The position numbers and the translations under genes are program-made. Shown here piece after piece: positions 43,054 to 52,682 of a DNA stretch of 64,000 nt (position 1 is the stretch's first letter; every line of letters starts with the position of its first letter). Source of the DNA: JAEZBP01 sp963832725 (GTDB lineage Bacteria > Myxococcota_A > Polyangia > Polyangiales > Sandaracinaceae); assembly GCA_963832725.1 (NCBI GenBank), contig CAWHVG010000002.1:496001-560000 (forward strand), in the 5' to 3' direction. The notes under the pieces are model-generated. The model worked only from the letters and a program-made list of their open reading frames with translations, made no database searches and was not told the origin of the DNA.

Positions 43054-45036
43054 GTGGCACGTTTACTCAGCTTCACTTTCGCCGCGGCGCTCTGCGCCGT
43101 CGCTTTCGTCCCTCGCGTCGCGGCTCAAGCGAGCTGCGTCGACACCACCGGCCAGATGTGCCTGAACGCCCTGCGCACGCTGGGCGGGGACGGCGCGGTG
43201 GTCGACGACATCTTCCAGACCAGCGACGGGCTCTACGGACCGCAGCTCCACTTCGGTCAGTACATCCGGGGCGTGAACGGGTGCATCGGCGGCACCGGTT
43301 TCAACGACTGCGGCATGGGCGGTCCGCCTTATGACACCTGCCGGACCGTCTACGGCGGATACGTCTGTTGCAGCCCCTCCGACGCGACCTGCAATCCGCC
43401 CGGCGGGCGCGACCCGACGTTCCAGGCCAACTCGCTGGACTGGTACTGGACGCAGGTCACCCGCACCGACGGCGCGGGCAACCCCGTCGCTGACGGGAAC
43501 AGCGACATGAGCACCTACGCACCCTCGCGCGGCCGCCTCTACGACCTCGGCGGCGAGGCCAACCGCGTCGTGGTCTTTCCGATCACCGACCACGATCCGC
43601 TCCCCTGCGAGGCGTTCGAGTACTCGCTCTGGCTCTCCAACAATCCCGACGCGACGGAGATCGCCGATCCGGGCGCGCCCGACCCGAACAAGTGGAACCC
43701 GGCCACGATGATTCGCGCTTTCCAGCAGGGATGGACCCGAAACATCCACGCGCAGGGCGCCGCCGACGCGGGTCGCAGCGACCTGAGCACGTACCTGCGG
43801 GACACCACCGACGGTGACGCGATCGCCGACGCGCTGGTCACCGTGTGGGCGCTCCCCTGCGGCCTGACCTTCCGCTACGTGGCCATGGAGGGCGGCAACT
43901 ACGGCAACCCCGGGCCCGAGTGCACCTTCCACAGCAGCGAGGACGAGCTCGACGCGGTGGCGGGCCTCAACGAGGACGACACGGCCATTTGCGTCGACGC
44001 CGACGGCGACGGACACCGCGATATCGCATGCGGTGGTGACGACTGCGACGACAGCAATGCCATGCGGCATCCCGGCGCGTTCGAGCCCTGCGACGCCACC
44101 ATGGATCTGAACTGCTTGCCGATGGCCGATTGCCCGAGCGGCACGGTCTGCGACGGCACGAGCGGGCTCTGCGTGCCGCAGTGCTTCGAGGGCGGCTGCG
44201 CGGACGGCTTCACCTGCGTGGACACCCGCTGCGTCGACTCCGCGTGCGCCGCGCGCACCGACGCTTGCCCCGCCGGAACGCTCTGCCGCGGCGGTGACTG
44301 CGTCGGACCCTGCGACGGCGTGGTCTGCCCCGACGGCCAGCAGTGCCAGGAGGGCGCCTGCATCGATCCCTGCCTCGGCGTGGTCTGCCCGACCAACCAG
44401 GTCTGCGTGGCGCGCGATTCATCGGCGCTCACGCTCTGCGGACCCTCTTGCGCCTGCACCGAGCTCGCGGTGCCCATCTGCCCGACCGGCACGGCCTGCG
44501 ATTCGCGCGACGGAACGCCGACCGCGGGGATGTGCGTCGACCCGGGCTGCGACACCGCGACCTGCACCGACGGCCAAGTGTGCCGCGGCGGCTCCTGCGT
44601 GGACGCCTGCGACGGAGTGATGTGCCCCCGTGCTCAGACCTGTGTCTCCGGCCAGTGCGTGCCCGACCTCTGCGCCAGCGTGGTCTGCCCTGCCGGCCAG
44701 GTTTGCAGCGACGGCACCTGCATCGACGCGTGCACCGGCGTCACCTGCCCGGACGGCCAGATTTGCCAGAACGGAGGCTGCGTGGCCGACCCCTGCTTCG
44801 GCGTGGACTGCCCCGCCGGCAAGGTCTGTCAGAACGGGACCTGCGTCGCCGGCGGCACGCCCGTGGACGCCGGCGGCAGCGGGTTCGACGGCGGCGCGGC
44901 GCAGCACGACGCCGGCTCGACCGGTGCCACGATGGCCGGCGGCTGTGGCTGCCGGGCCAGCGGCGGTCGCTCCAACGCGGGCCTCGGCCTGATGGCGCTC
45001 CTCGGCCTCGCGATCGTCTGGCGGCGTCGCCGCTGA
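43054..45036 (+). CDS. secreted Cys-rich MYXO-CTERM surface protein with MopE-like loop
   Basis: GTG 43054 has GGGAGG 7 nt upstream and is followed by a signal peptide (LLSFTFAAALCAVAFVPRVAAQ). Residues ~25-300 are a globular domain of unknown family (VVVFPITDHDPLPCEAFEYSLWLS). A MopE-like metal-binding loop (DADGDGHRDIACGGDDCDDSNAMRHPGAFEPCD) is followed by about ten short EGF-like Cys units (CDGVVCPDGQQCQEGACID). A Gly/Asp linker and tail (GCGCRASGG, helix, WRRRR) mark it for the myxobacterial surface-sorting route. The frame upstream to 43018 has no RBS. Ligand unknown. Confidence 0.85.
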   Translation: MARLLSFTFAAALCAVAFVPRVAAQASCVDTTGQMCLNALRTLGGDGAVVDDIFQTSDGLYGPQLHFGQYIRGVNGCIGGTGFNDCGMGGPPYDTCRTVYGGYVCCSPSDATCNPPGGRDPTFQANSLDWYWTQVTRTDGAGNPVADGNSDMSTYAPSRGRLYDLGGEANRVVVFPITDHDPLPCEAFEYSLWLSNNPDATEIADPGAPDPNKWNPATMIRAFQQGWTRNIHAQGAADAGRSDLSTYLRDTTDGDAIADALVTVWALPCGLTFRYVAMEGGNYGNPGPECTFHSSEDELDAVAGLNEDDTAICVDADGDGHRDIACGGDDCDDSNAMRHPGAFEPCDATMDLNCLPMADCPSGTVCDGTSGLCVPQCFEGGCADGFTCVDTRCVDSACAARTDACPAGTLCRGGDCVGPCDGVVCPDGQQCQEGACIDPCLGVVCPTNQVCVARDSSALTLCGPSCACTELAVPICPTGTACDSRDGTPTAGMCVDPGCDTATCTDGQVCRGGSCVDACDGVMCPRAQTCVSGQCVPDLCASVVCPAGQVCSDGTCIDACTGVTCPDGQICQNGGCVADPCFGVDCPAGKVCQNGTCVAGGTPVDAGGSGFDGGAAQHDAGSTGATMAGGCGCRASGGRSNAGLGLMALLGLAIVWRRRR

Positions 45037-45072
45037 GCTCGAAGTCCCCTACGAATCCCCCGACGGATATTC

Positions 45073-47538
45073 ATGCTACGCAATATCGTCCTCGCCGCGT
45101 TCGCGGTGGTCCTGGTCGCCGGCTGTGACTGCGCCGGCAAGACCGCCAACGGCACCTGCTCGGTCGACAGCGACTGCAACGCCGGATCCATGTGCGCCGA
45201 CGGCCACTGCGTCGTGCGCACGCAGAACGACGGAAGCACGCCGACGTTCGACGGTGGATCCGACACGTGCAGTGACGGACGGCCCTACTGCAGCTCGGTG
45301 TGCTGCACCTCGGACCAGGTCTGCAACGCCGGCACCTGCGCGCTCGACTGCGGCGGCGCGCCGATCTGCAACGGAGCCTGCTGCGAGGCCGGGCAGGAGT
45401 GCATGAACGACATGTGCGTCATCGCCTGCGCGGACGAGTCGCAGCGCTGCGGCGCGATGGGCGAGCTCTGCTGCAGCGCCGGCCAGGCCTGCCTCGGCAA
45501 CGCCTGCGTGGATCTGGGCGATCCCTGCACGCTCACCGAGCAGTGCCCGGTCGACGCCCTCTGCGAGCCGAGCCTCATGCGTTGCGTGCCGCGGGCCTCG
45601 GTCGACGTCTGCGAGTTCCGCCCGCCGGTCGGCGTGCTGGCGCCGGTCGTGGGCTGCCGCTGGCATCCGCCAGCCGACCACTCGCTCTACCGCGACGTCG
45701 TCATGGCGCCCGCCGTCATGAACCTGACCGACGACAACGGCGACGGCGTCACGGACACCAGCGACATCCCGGACATCGTGTTCATCGCGTTCGACTACCC
45801 GGACAACGGCTGCTGCACCTCGCACGGCAAGCTCGTGGTCGCCAGCGGCGCCTGCAACGCGGACGGCACCATGAACACGCATGCCATCATCGACTCGCCC
45901 TTCGTCGACAACTCCTCCGGCGTGGCGCTCGGCAACCTCCACCCGGACAGCATGGCCGACGAGACCGTGCCGGAGATCGTCGCCACCTTCCGCAATGGCG
46001 GCACCATCGCCTGGACGCGGTCGGCGGACGACGGAAGCGCGTGGACCGAGCTCTGGCGCAACCCGCTGGCGCCGAGCAGCGACCAGATGGGCTCGGGTGG
46101 CGCACCCTCGCTGGCCGATCTCGACGGCAACGGTGCGCCGGAGGTGATCATCGGCAACGTCGTCCTGAACGGCATGACCGGCGAGGTCGTGTGGGACGGC
46201 CGGGTGACGGTTGGGCCGAGCGCCGGCGTCGGAAACAACGCCTTCCTCGGACCCTCGTCCACGGTGGCCGACCTCGATCTCGACGGACACCCGGAGGTCA
46301 TCGCCGGCAACACCGTCTACGACGGCCGCACCGGCGCCGAGATCTGGACGTACACCTACACCACCAGCAACTCGTCCTGCGGAGGCTCCATCCCCTGCGA
46401 CGGCTTCGACGGAGTCGGCGACTTCGACTCCGATCCGGAGGGCGAGGTGGTCATCATCCGTCTCGGCGAGGTCTTCGTCCTCAACCACGACGGCACCTTG
46501 CTCCATCAGGTGGAGATCCCGCGCGACGACACCATGCCCTACCTCGGCGACGGGCCCTGCACGAACAACGAGAGCGGCCCGCCGACCGTGGCGGACTTCG
46601 ACGGGGACGGAGAGCCCGAGATCGGCACCGCCAGCGCCGACTTCTACGTCGTCGTCGACTTCGAGTGCACGGGCACGCCGCTGCCGAGCCAGTGCGCCCG
46701 CGAGAACATCCGCTGGATGGTGCCCAACCACGACTGCTCGAGCCGCGTCACGGCCTCCAGCGTCTTCGACTTCGAGGGCGACGGAGCCGCCGAGGTCGTC
46801 TACGCGGACGAGGTCTCTTTCCGCATCTTCAACGGCAGCACCGGCGAGATCCTCTTCGAGGACGACACCCACCGGAGCAACACCCGCCTCGAGATGCCCG
46901 TCGTGGTCGACGTCGACAACGACGGAAAGAGCGAGGTCCTCGTGCCCGAGGCGAACAACGGCTCCCGCGAGCTGACCGGCCTCAACGTGTGGGAGGACAC
47001 CGACAACAACTGGGTGCGCACGCGGCGGGTGTGGAACCAGCACGCCTACCACGTCACCAACATCAGCGAGGACGGACAGGTCCCGCGGATGGAGGAGCCC
47101 AACTGGCGGAACGGCCGGCTCAACAACTTCCGCCAGAACGTGCAGCCGGGCGGCCTCTTCGACGCGCCGGATCTCACGGTGACCAACATCGCCGTCGGCG
47201 ATTGCGTCCCGAGCGGCACCCTTCGCATCGAGGTGACCGTCGCGAACCAGGGCGCCCTCGGCGTCCCGCCGGGCATCGCCGTCTGGGGCCGGGTCACGCT
47301 TCCCGACGGGACCGTCGTCGACGTCGGCGTCGAGCACACCACCACCCTGCTCTTGCCCGGGCAGTCCGAGACCGTCGTCTTCACCTGGGACTCGCCGGGC
47401 GGCTTCTCCGGCATCCCGATGGTCACCATCGAGGCGGTGGTGGACGACGATGGCACCGGCCACGGCGCTTACAACGAGTGCGACGAGACCAACAACAATC
47501 TCGTCAGCGACCCGCTGATGACCTGCAGCTTCGGCTGA
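45073..47538 (+). CDS. lipoprotein with Cys-rich head, FG-GAP/VCBS propeller and CARDB-like domain
   Basis: The 821-residue product starts MLRNIVLAAFAVVLVAGCDC, a lipoprotein signal. Residues ~25-180 are Cys-rich (CSSVCCTSDQVCNAGTC). A propeller of FG-GAP/VCBS-like blades follows (PSLADLDGNGAPEVIIGNVVLNG, STVADLDLDGHPEVIAGNTVYDG, PTVADFDGDGEPEIGTASADFY), each with a Ca2+-type DxDGxxE loop. The C-terminal ~120 residues (LTVTNIAVGDCVPSGTLRIEVTVANQGALGVPPGIAV...YNECDETNN) are CARDB-like. Such proteins are surface adhesins. It begins 36 bp after the preceding surface-protein gene on the same strand, likely one operon. Confidence 0.87.
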   Translation: MLRNIVLAAFAVVLVAGCDCAGKTANGTCSVDSDCNAGSMCADGHCVVRTQNDGSTPTFDGGSDTCSDGRPYCSSVCCTSDQVCNAGTCALDCGGAPICNGACCEAGQECMNDMCVIACADESQRCGAMGELCCSAGQACLGNACVDLGDPCTLTEQCPVDALCEPSLMRCVPRASVDVCEFRPPVGVLAPVVGCRWHPPADHSLYRDVVMAPAVMNLTDDNGDGVTDTSDIPDIVFIAFDYPDNGCCTSHGKLVVASGACNADGTMNTHAIIDSPFVDNSSGVALGNLHPDSMADETVPEIVATFRNGGTIAWTRSADDGSAWTELWRNPLAPSSDQMGSGGAPSLADLDGNGAPEVIIGNVVLNGMTGEVVWDGRVTVGPSAGVGNNAFLGPSSTVADLDLDGHPEVIAGNTVYDGRTGAEIWTYTYTTSNSSCGGSIPCDGFDGVGDFDSDPEGEVVIIRLGEVFVLNHDGTLLHQVEIPRDDTMPYLGDGPCTNNESGPPTVADFDGDGEPEIGTASADFYVVVDFECTGTPLPSQCARENIRWMVPNHDCSSRVTASSVFDFEGDGAAEVVYADEVSFRIFNGSTGEILFEDDTHRSNTRLEMPVVVDVDNDGKSEVLVPEANNGSRELTGLNVWEDTDNNWVRTRRVWNQHAYHVTNISEDGQVPRMEEPNWRNGRLNNFRQNVQPGGLFDAPDLTVTNIAVGDCVPSGTLRIEVTVANQGALGVPPGIAVWGRVTLPDGTVVDVGVEHTTTLLLPGQSETVVFTWDSPGGFSGIPMVTIEAVVDDDGTGHGAYNECDETNNNLVSDPLMTCSFG

Positions 47539-47802
47539 CGCCGCCGGGCTGGGGCGTGCGCCGTGAGGACTGCCCGTCTTCGCGGCGGCGCCGTCACAGC
47601 CTCGCCCGCAAGTGTCGCGCCTGTGAACGTCGACGCCGACCGGCTGAGCCTGGCGGATCAGCGCCGTCTTCCGGGCGTCGTCACGCGCGCTCGATCGACC
47701 GGCCCGGCGTGCTCTCCGATGATCGTCGTCGAGTCGCGGACCAGAGCCGGACGTCGTTGGAGCCGCCTCTCAATCGCCCTCGGGCGATGCTCAGACGTCC
47801 TC

Positions 47803-48318
47803 TCAGACGTCCTGCAGCGTCACGCTTCCGATGAACGAGCGCTTGCCGAGCGGGACGCCGTTGTGCCGCAGGATCGCGTAGGCCGTCGTCGCGTGAAAAT
47901 AGAAGTTCGGGAGCGCGAACTCGTTGAAGTAGTCCTCGCCGCGAACCGCCTTGCCGGGTGGCAGGAAGGGCAGCGTGATGATGCGGTCCTCGGCGCTCTC
48001 GAAGTCCGCCTCCTTCAACGACTCCACCAGCTCGATGACCGACTTCACGCGCAGCCGGATCTCGGCCAGCGTCTTCTCCTCGTCCGGATGCGCCGGCGCT
48101 TCCTTGCCCGCCAGCCGATAGGCCGCGAGCTTCGCGCTGTCGCAGGCGGACTGGACCTGCCGGATCAGCGGGAACTGGTCGGGCGCCAGCCGCGCGACCA
48201 GCAGCGTCTCCGGGTCGAAAGACCGCTCCTTCGCGTAGGACTCGGTCTCGTCGAGCCACACGAGGAGGTTCTTCAGCATCTTGGCCATGGACGGCACACA
48301 GGCGGCGTAGAGCGTCAT
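47803..48318 (-). CDS. DUF1993 family protein
   Basis: The 171-residue product (MTLYAACVPSMAKMLKNLLVWLDETESYA...) matches DUF1993: a helical bundle with DPETLLVARLAPDQFPLIRQVQSACDSAK, AGKEAPAHPDEEKTLAEI and the C-terminal FYFHATTAYAILRHNGVPLGKRSFIG. The fold is DinB-like, but the biochemical role is unknown. It is divergent from the FMN reductase, with 195 bp between the starts. Intact. Confidence 0.88.
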   Translation of the reverse strand: MTLYAACVPSMAKMLKNLLVWLDETESYAKERSFDPETLLVARLAPDQFPLIRQVQSACDSAKLAAYRLAGKEAPAHPDEEKTLAEIRLRVKSVIELVESLKEADFESAEDRIITLPFLPPGKAVRGEDYFNEFALPNFYFHATTAYAILRHNGVPLGKRSFIGSVTLQDV

Positions 48319-48513
48319 GGCAGCGTTCCTGCGGTCTCCGGCTCGTCCTGTCAATCGTGCTTCGGTCGCGGAGCCTCGGCGCGCGCGGCGGCTCTCGGCC
48401 GGTGGGCCCCAATCCGGCAATCCCTCGCGCCGACACCATCGCCGATCGTCGGCTCCGGCGAGCAATCGCGTGCGGCAGTGGACGTCGGCTGCGTCGCGCA
48501 CCAGAGTCGGCGC

Positions 48514-49074
48514 ATGCCGAAGCTCCTCGTCATCGTGGGCAGCACCCGACCGGGCCGGGTCGGCTCTGCCCTGGCCCGCTGGATCACCGACCGCGCGTCC
48601 GAGCAAGGCGCGTTCGAGGCCGAGCTCGTCGAGCTCGCGGACCTCGCGCTCCCGCTCATCGACGAGCCCGCGCACCCGCGCTTTCAGCGCTACGAGCACG
48701 CGCACACCAAGCGGTGGAGCGCCAAGGTCGACGGCGCCGACGCGTTCGTGTTCGTGGTCCCCGAGTACAACCACGGCCCGCCCCCGGCGCTGATCAACGC
48801 GATGGATTACCTGGCTCGTGAGTGGGCCTACAAGCCGGTCGGCATGATGAGCTACGGGGGAGTCTCGGGCGGCATCCGCAGCGTCGCGCACCTCCTCCCC
48901 ATGCTCAGCGTCCTCAAGATGGTCGCCCTGCCGGAGGCGGTCGTCGTCCCCTTCGTCGCCAAGAGCGTGAACGAGGGCGCCTTCGAGCCCTCGGACATCC
49001 AGGTCGGCGCCGCCAAGACCATGCTCGACGAGCTGGTCCGCTGGACCGGCGCGCTGAAGACCCTGCGCAGCTGA
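48514..49074 (+). CDS. NADPH-dependent FMN reductase family protein
   Basis: From ATG 48514 the 186-residue flavodoxin-like protein has the FMN phosphate loop VGSTRPGRVGSALARWI, FVFVVPEYNHGPPPALINAMDYL and VGMMSYGGVSGGIRSVAHL. These are hallmarks of NAD(P)H-dependent FMN/quinone/azo reductases. The long upstream frame (from 47563) is non-coding. The gene's last codons form the first unit of a 17-bp tandem repeat that carries on past the stop. Confidence 0.9.
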   Translation: MPKLLVIVGSTRPGRVGSALARWITDRASEQGAFEAELVELADLALPLIDEPAHPRFQRYEHAHTKRWSAKVDGADAFVFVVPEYNHGPPPALINAMDYLAREWAYKPVGMMSYGGVSGGIRSVAHLLPMLSVLKMVALPEAVVVPFVAKSVNEGAFEPSDIQVGAAKTMLDELVRWTGALKTLRS

Positions 49075-49138
49075 AGACCCTGCGCAGCTGAAGACCCTGC
49101 GCAGCTGAAGACCCTGCGCAGCTGAAGACCCTGCGCAG
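49054..49138. repeat. five perfect 17-bp tandem repeats over a gene 3' end
   Basis: CTGAAGACCCTGCGCAG occurs at 49054, 49071, 49088, 49105 and 49122, followed by a degenerate copy from 49139. The FMN reductase stop (TGA, 49072-49074) lies in the second unit, and each unit encodes LKTLRS then a stop when read in the same phase. The inner CTGCGCAG is a palindrome. It looks like a short variable-number repeat. Confidence 0.92.
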
Positions 49139-49149
49139 CTGAAGGCCCA

Positions 49150-49440
49150 GCGCATCGCGGGCGCCGGAGACCACGGTATCCGCCCTCGTTCGGGCGGAGC
49201 CGCGTCTCCCGCGCGTCGTGCGCCGCCCGAGCGGCCCGCCACGCGGAGAGCGCCGTGGTGAGGCTGTCCGTCGTGGCTCGTGCCCGAGATCGGGGTCGAG
49301 AGCCGGCCAGACCGCGTTGAGCTGCTTCGCGTGAAAGCCGATGTGGAGGTCGTTCGGATCGACATCCGAGAGGGTGGCGAACTCGTCGGCGTGCCCCCGG
49401 CGCCTGCGTGCGTAGATAGGGCTGGTCCAGTGGGGAGCCC
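49150..49440 (-). other. possible remnant coding sequence, unidentified
   Basis: On the minus strand two frames carry protein-like text not explained by neighbours: DEFATLSDVDPNDLHIGFHAKQLNAVWPALDPDLG (around 49400-49300), then TTDSLTTALSAWRAARAAHDARETRLRPNEGGYRGL (around 49280-49170). A frame change near GATCTCGGGCACGAGCC would join them. No start codon or family is recognised. It lies divergently upstream of tssH. Confidence 0.3.
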
Positions 49441-49443
49441 ATC

Positions 49444-52174
49444 GTGCGCATCGATCCGAAAGCATTGGTGAAGCGTCTCGAATCTCCTGTGCCGGCGGGC
49501 GCTCGAGACCAGCGTCGCGTTGGCCGTCTCGCGCACGCACTACGAGGTCACGGTCGAGCACATGATGCGCGCGCTCGTGGACGTCGAGCGGAGCGACATC
49601 GCGGCCATCTTCGGCCGCTTCGACGTGCAGACGCCGCGCATCGCCGGCGCGCTGGATCGGGTGCTGGAGCGGATGAGCCGGGGCAACACCGGGCGGCCGG
49701 TCTTCTCGCCGCTCCTCTTCTCGTGGATGGAGGACGCGTTCCTCGTCGCGGCGGCCGAGATGGCGGCGCCGGAGGTCCGCTCCGGCCACCTCATGGTCGC
49801 GCTCCTCATGCGGCCCGGCCGCACCGGCATCGACAACGTCACCGACGAGCTCTCGAAGATCGCGGTCGACGAGCTGCGGGGTGAGCTCGCCGCCATCACC
49901 GCGGGCACGAGCGAGGAGCGGCCCGCCGGGCAGGGCGCCACCACGCTGCCCGGCGGTAGCGTCGCGCCCGGGGGCGAGGAGGCGCTGGCACGCTTCACCA
50001 TCGACGTCACCGGGCGCGCCGCCGCGGGCGAGATCGATCCGGTGCTCGCGCGCGACCACGAGATAAGGCAGCTCATCGACGTCCTCACGCGCCGCCGGAA
50101 GAACAACCCGATCCTCATCGGCGAGGCCGGCGTCGGGAAGACCGCGGTGGTGGAGGGCTTCGCGCTCCGGGTGGTTCACGACGACGTGCCGCAGCCGCTC
50201 CTCGGCGTGCGGGTGCTCAACCTCGATCTCGGCCTCCTGCAAGCCGGCGCGGGCGTGAAGGGCGAGTTCGAGAACCGGCTCAAGCAGGTGCTGCACGAGG
50301 TGAAGACCGCGCGCGTCCCCACCATCGTGTTCATCGACGAGGCGCACACGCTGATCGGTGCCGGCGGCCCGGCCGGGGGGAGCGACGCGGCGCAGCTCCT
50401 CAAGCCGGCGCTGGCCCGCGGCGAGGTTCGCACCATCGCGGCCACCACCTTCAGCGAGTACAAGAAGTACATCGAGAAGGATTCCGCGCTGGAGCGGCGC
50501 TTCCAGCCGATCACGGTGGCCGAGCCCTCGGTGGCCGACGCGACCGTGATGCTGCGCGGCGTGAAGACGAAGTTCGAGAAGCACCACGGCGTGCATGTGC
50601 TCGACGATGCGGTGGAGGCGGCGGTACGTCTCGGCGACCGCTACATCACGGGGCGCCTGTTGCCGGACAAGGCCGTCGATCTGCTCGACACCGCGTGCGC
50701 GCGGGTCGCCGTCGGCCAGAGCGCCAAGCCGGCGCGCATCGACGATCTCGAGCGACGCCTCGCGCACCTCACCACGGCGATGGAGGCGATGGAGCGCGAC
50801 GAGAGCGAGGCACTCGATCGACGCACACCGAGCGGCTGGTCGAGCTGTCGAAGGAGCGCGCGCATCTGGAGAAGGAGCTCCACCGCCAAGGCAAGCGATG
50901 GCAGGCGCAGCGCGCAGCCCTGACGCGCGTACGAGAGCTCGCGAGCGACGCATCGCCGGAGCAGCGGCGCGAGGCCATCGAGCGGCTCGCGGACCTCTCG
51001 CGGGACGACGCCTTCGTGCACCAGCACGTCGACGCGCGGGTCGTCGCGCAGATCGTCAGCGATTGGACCGGCGTACCGGTGGGCACGATGATGGCAGACG
51101 ATCTGGGGCGCCTCCTCTCGCTGGAGGACGAGCTCCAGAAGCGCATCGTCGGTCAGGACGAGGCCATCGCCACGATCGCGCGCCGGATCCGCGCGTCGAA
51201 GGTCAGCCTCAGCCCGCCCGAGCAGCCGATCGGAGTCTTCCTGCTCGTCGGCTCGAGCGGGATCGGCAAGACGGAGACCGGCCTCGCGCTGGCGGAGCAC
51301 CTCTTCGGCGGCGAGCGCTTCGTGGTCACCGTGAACATGAGCGAGTTCATGGAGAAGCACACCGTGAGCCGACTGATCGGCTCGCCTCCGGGCTACGTCG
51401 GCTACGGCGAAGGGGGCGTGCTCACCGAGGCCGTGCGTCACCGGCCGTACAGCGTCGTCCTGCTCGACGAGATCGAGAAGGCGCACCCGGACGTGATGAA
51501 CCTCTTCCACCAAGTCTTCGACAAGGGGATGCTGGCCGACGGCGAGGGGCGCGTCGATCGACTTCAAGAACGTCGTCGTGGTGATGACCTCGAACCTCGG
51601 CACCGAGACCATCGAGCGGGCCTGCGGGGGGGACCGCTCGCCGAGCGCGCGGGAGCTCGTCCAGGAAGTGCGGCCTCTCTTGGCCTCGTACTTCAAGCCC
51701 GCGCTCCTCGGCCGCATGACCGTCGTGCCCTATCGCCCTCTCTCGCAGGCGGTGATGGGCCGCATCGTGAACATGAAGCTCGCCCGCGTGCGCGGCAGGC
51801 TGAAGTCCGAGCACGGGGTCCACCTGCGGGTCACCGACGCCGCGCGCGAGGCCATCCTGGCGCGCTGTGACGATCCCGCGAGCGGCGCGCGCAACATCGA
51901 CCACGTGCTCGACGAGGCCGTCCTCCCACAGATCTCGCAGGAGCTCTTGGTCAAGATGGCCGAGGGGCACGTGCCCGACCGGCTCACGCTCGGCGCGAGG
52001 AAGAACGAGCTGACCTTCCACTTCGGCGCTGCGCCCGCGCCGCGAAAGAAGCGCGAGGAGCGAGCGACGGCGCCGCCCGCCGCCGAGGCTCCGAAGAAGC
52101 GCACGCCGCCGAAGCCGAAGCCGAAGACCGAGCCGCTCGTGGTGGTCGCCGGCGCGCCCGCTCCCGGAGGATGA
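49444..52174 (+). CDS. tssH: type VI secretion AAA+ ATPase TssH/ClpV, three frameshifts
   Basis: From GTG 49444 the corrected N-terminus is ALVKRLDLLCRRALETSVALAVSRTHYEVTVEHMMRAL, a ClpV N-domain. D1 has GEAGVGKTAVVEG, the ClpV-specific NLDLGLLQAGAGVKGEFENRLK and SEYKKYIEKDSALERRFQPI. A middle coiled coil (LVELSKERAHLEKELHRQ), D2 with GSSGIGKTE and GSPPGYVGYGEGG, and a Clp C-domain (SGARNIDHVLDEAVLPQIS) follow. TssH disassembles contracted T6SS sheaths. Breaks: 49480-49484 (GAATC for GATC), ~50816 (at GATCGACG) and ~51557 (GTCGATCGAC). A Lys/Pro-rich tail of ~50 residues is extra. No other T6SS gene is in the window. Confidence 0.87.
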
Positions 52175-52328
52175 CCTCGTTCACCCGCATCATCGAAGCG
52201 AGCGCGGCACCCAACCGGAACGCTCCGAAGCGCCACGGCTCAGCGACGTGAATAGTTGAACATGGAGAGCGCATCGTCCGAGGCACTTTCGTCCGGGAAG
52301 ATGAACAGGCTCGAACGCCACCTTACGT

Positions 52329-52590
52329 CGAAGCACCCCGGGTGAGGTCGTCGTAGATCCACCGGGAAGCACGCCGGGTGCGGTCGTCTGGAAGCACCCC
52401 GGGTGAGGTCGTCGCAGATCACATGCGGACGTCTGGAAGCACCCCGGGTGAGGTCGTCGTGCGGACGTCTGGAAGCACCCCGGGTGAGGTCGTCGCCACG
52501 TCCGCCTCACCGGGACGCACCCCGGGTGAGGTCCTCGCAAGATCCAGGTCGGGTGAGGTCCTCGCAGATCCAGGTGAGGTCGTCGCCGTC
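52329..52590. repeat. short palindromic repeat array, core GAAGCACCCCGGGTGAGG (array 1)
   Basis: Six full units (GAAGCACCCCGGGTGAGGTC, with ACGCC and GACGCA variants) and two partial ones lie between the convergent tssH and serpin genes. The unit at 52505-52531 forms a hairpin: CCTCACC pairs with GGTGAGG and GGG with CCC around ACGCA. Units are separated by short linkers such as CAGATCACATGCGGACGTCT. The same core recurs about 13 times at 58.8-59.7 kb. The rest of the 52175-52682 gap shows nothing else. Confidence 0.85.
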
Positions 52591-52682
52591 GCGCGGTACG
52601 TGAGGTGTCGTCGTCGTCGCGCACGGTCGGAAGCAGCTCCGCGCAGCGATTCTGGGCGCTACCTTGCCGGTCCCGACTACGG

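Noticed and set aside
45300..47834. 844-residue plus-strand ORF and a 795-residue minus-strand ORF over the same region
   Set aside because: Both are Arg- or Val/Asp-rich shadows of the lipoprotein gene at 45073-47538, which has a lipobox and FG-GAP-like repeats.
49444..52174. A type VI secretion gene cluster
   Set aside because: Only TssH is recognisable; no TssB, TssC, TssE, TssF, TssK, Hcp or VgrG reading was seen in either direction.
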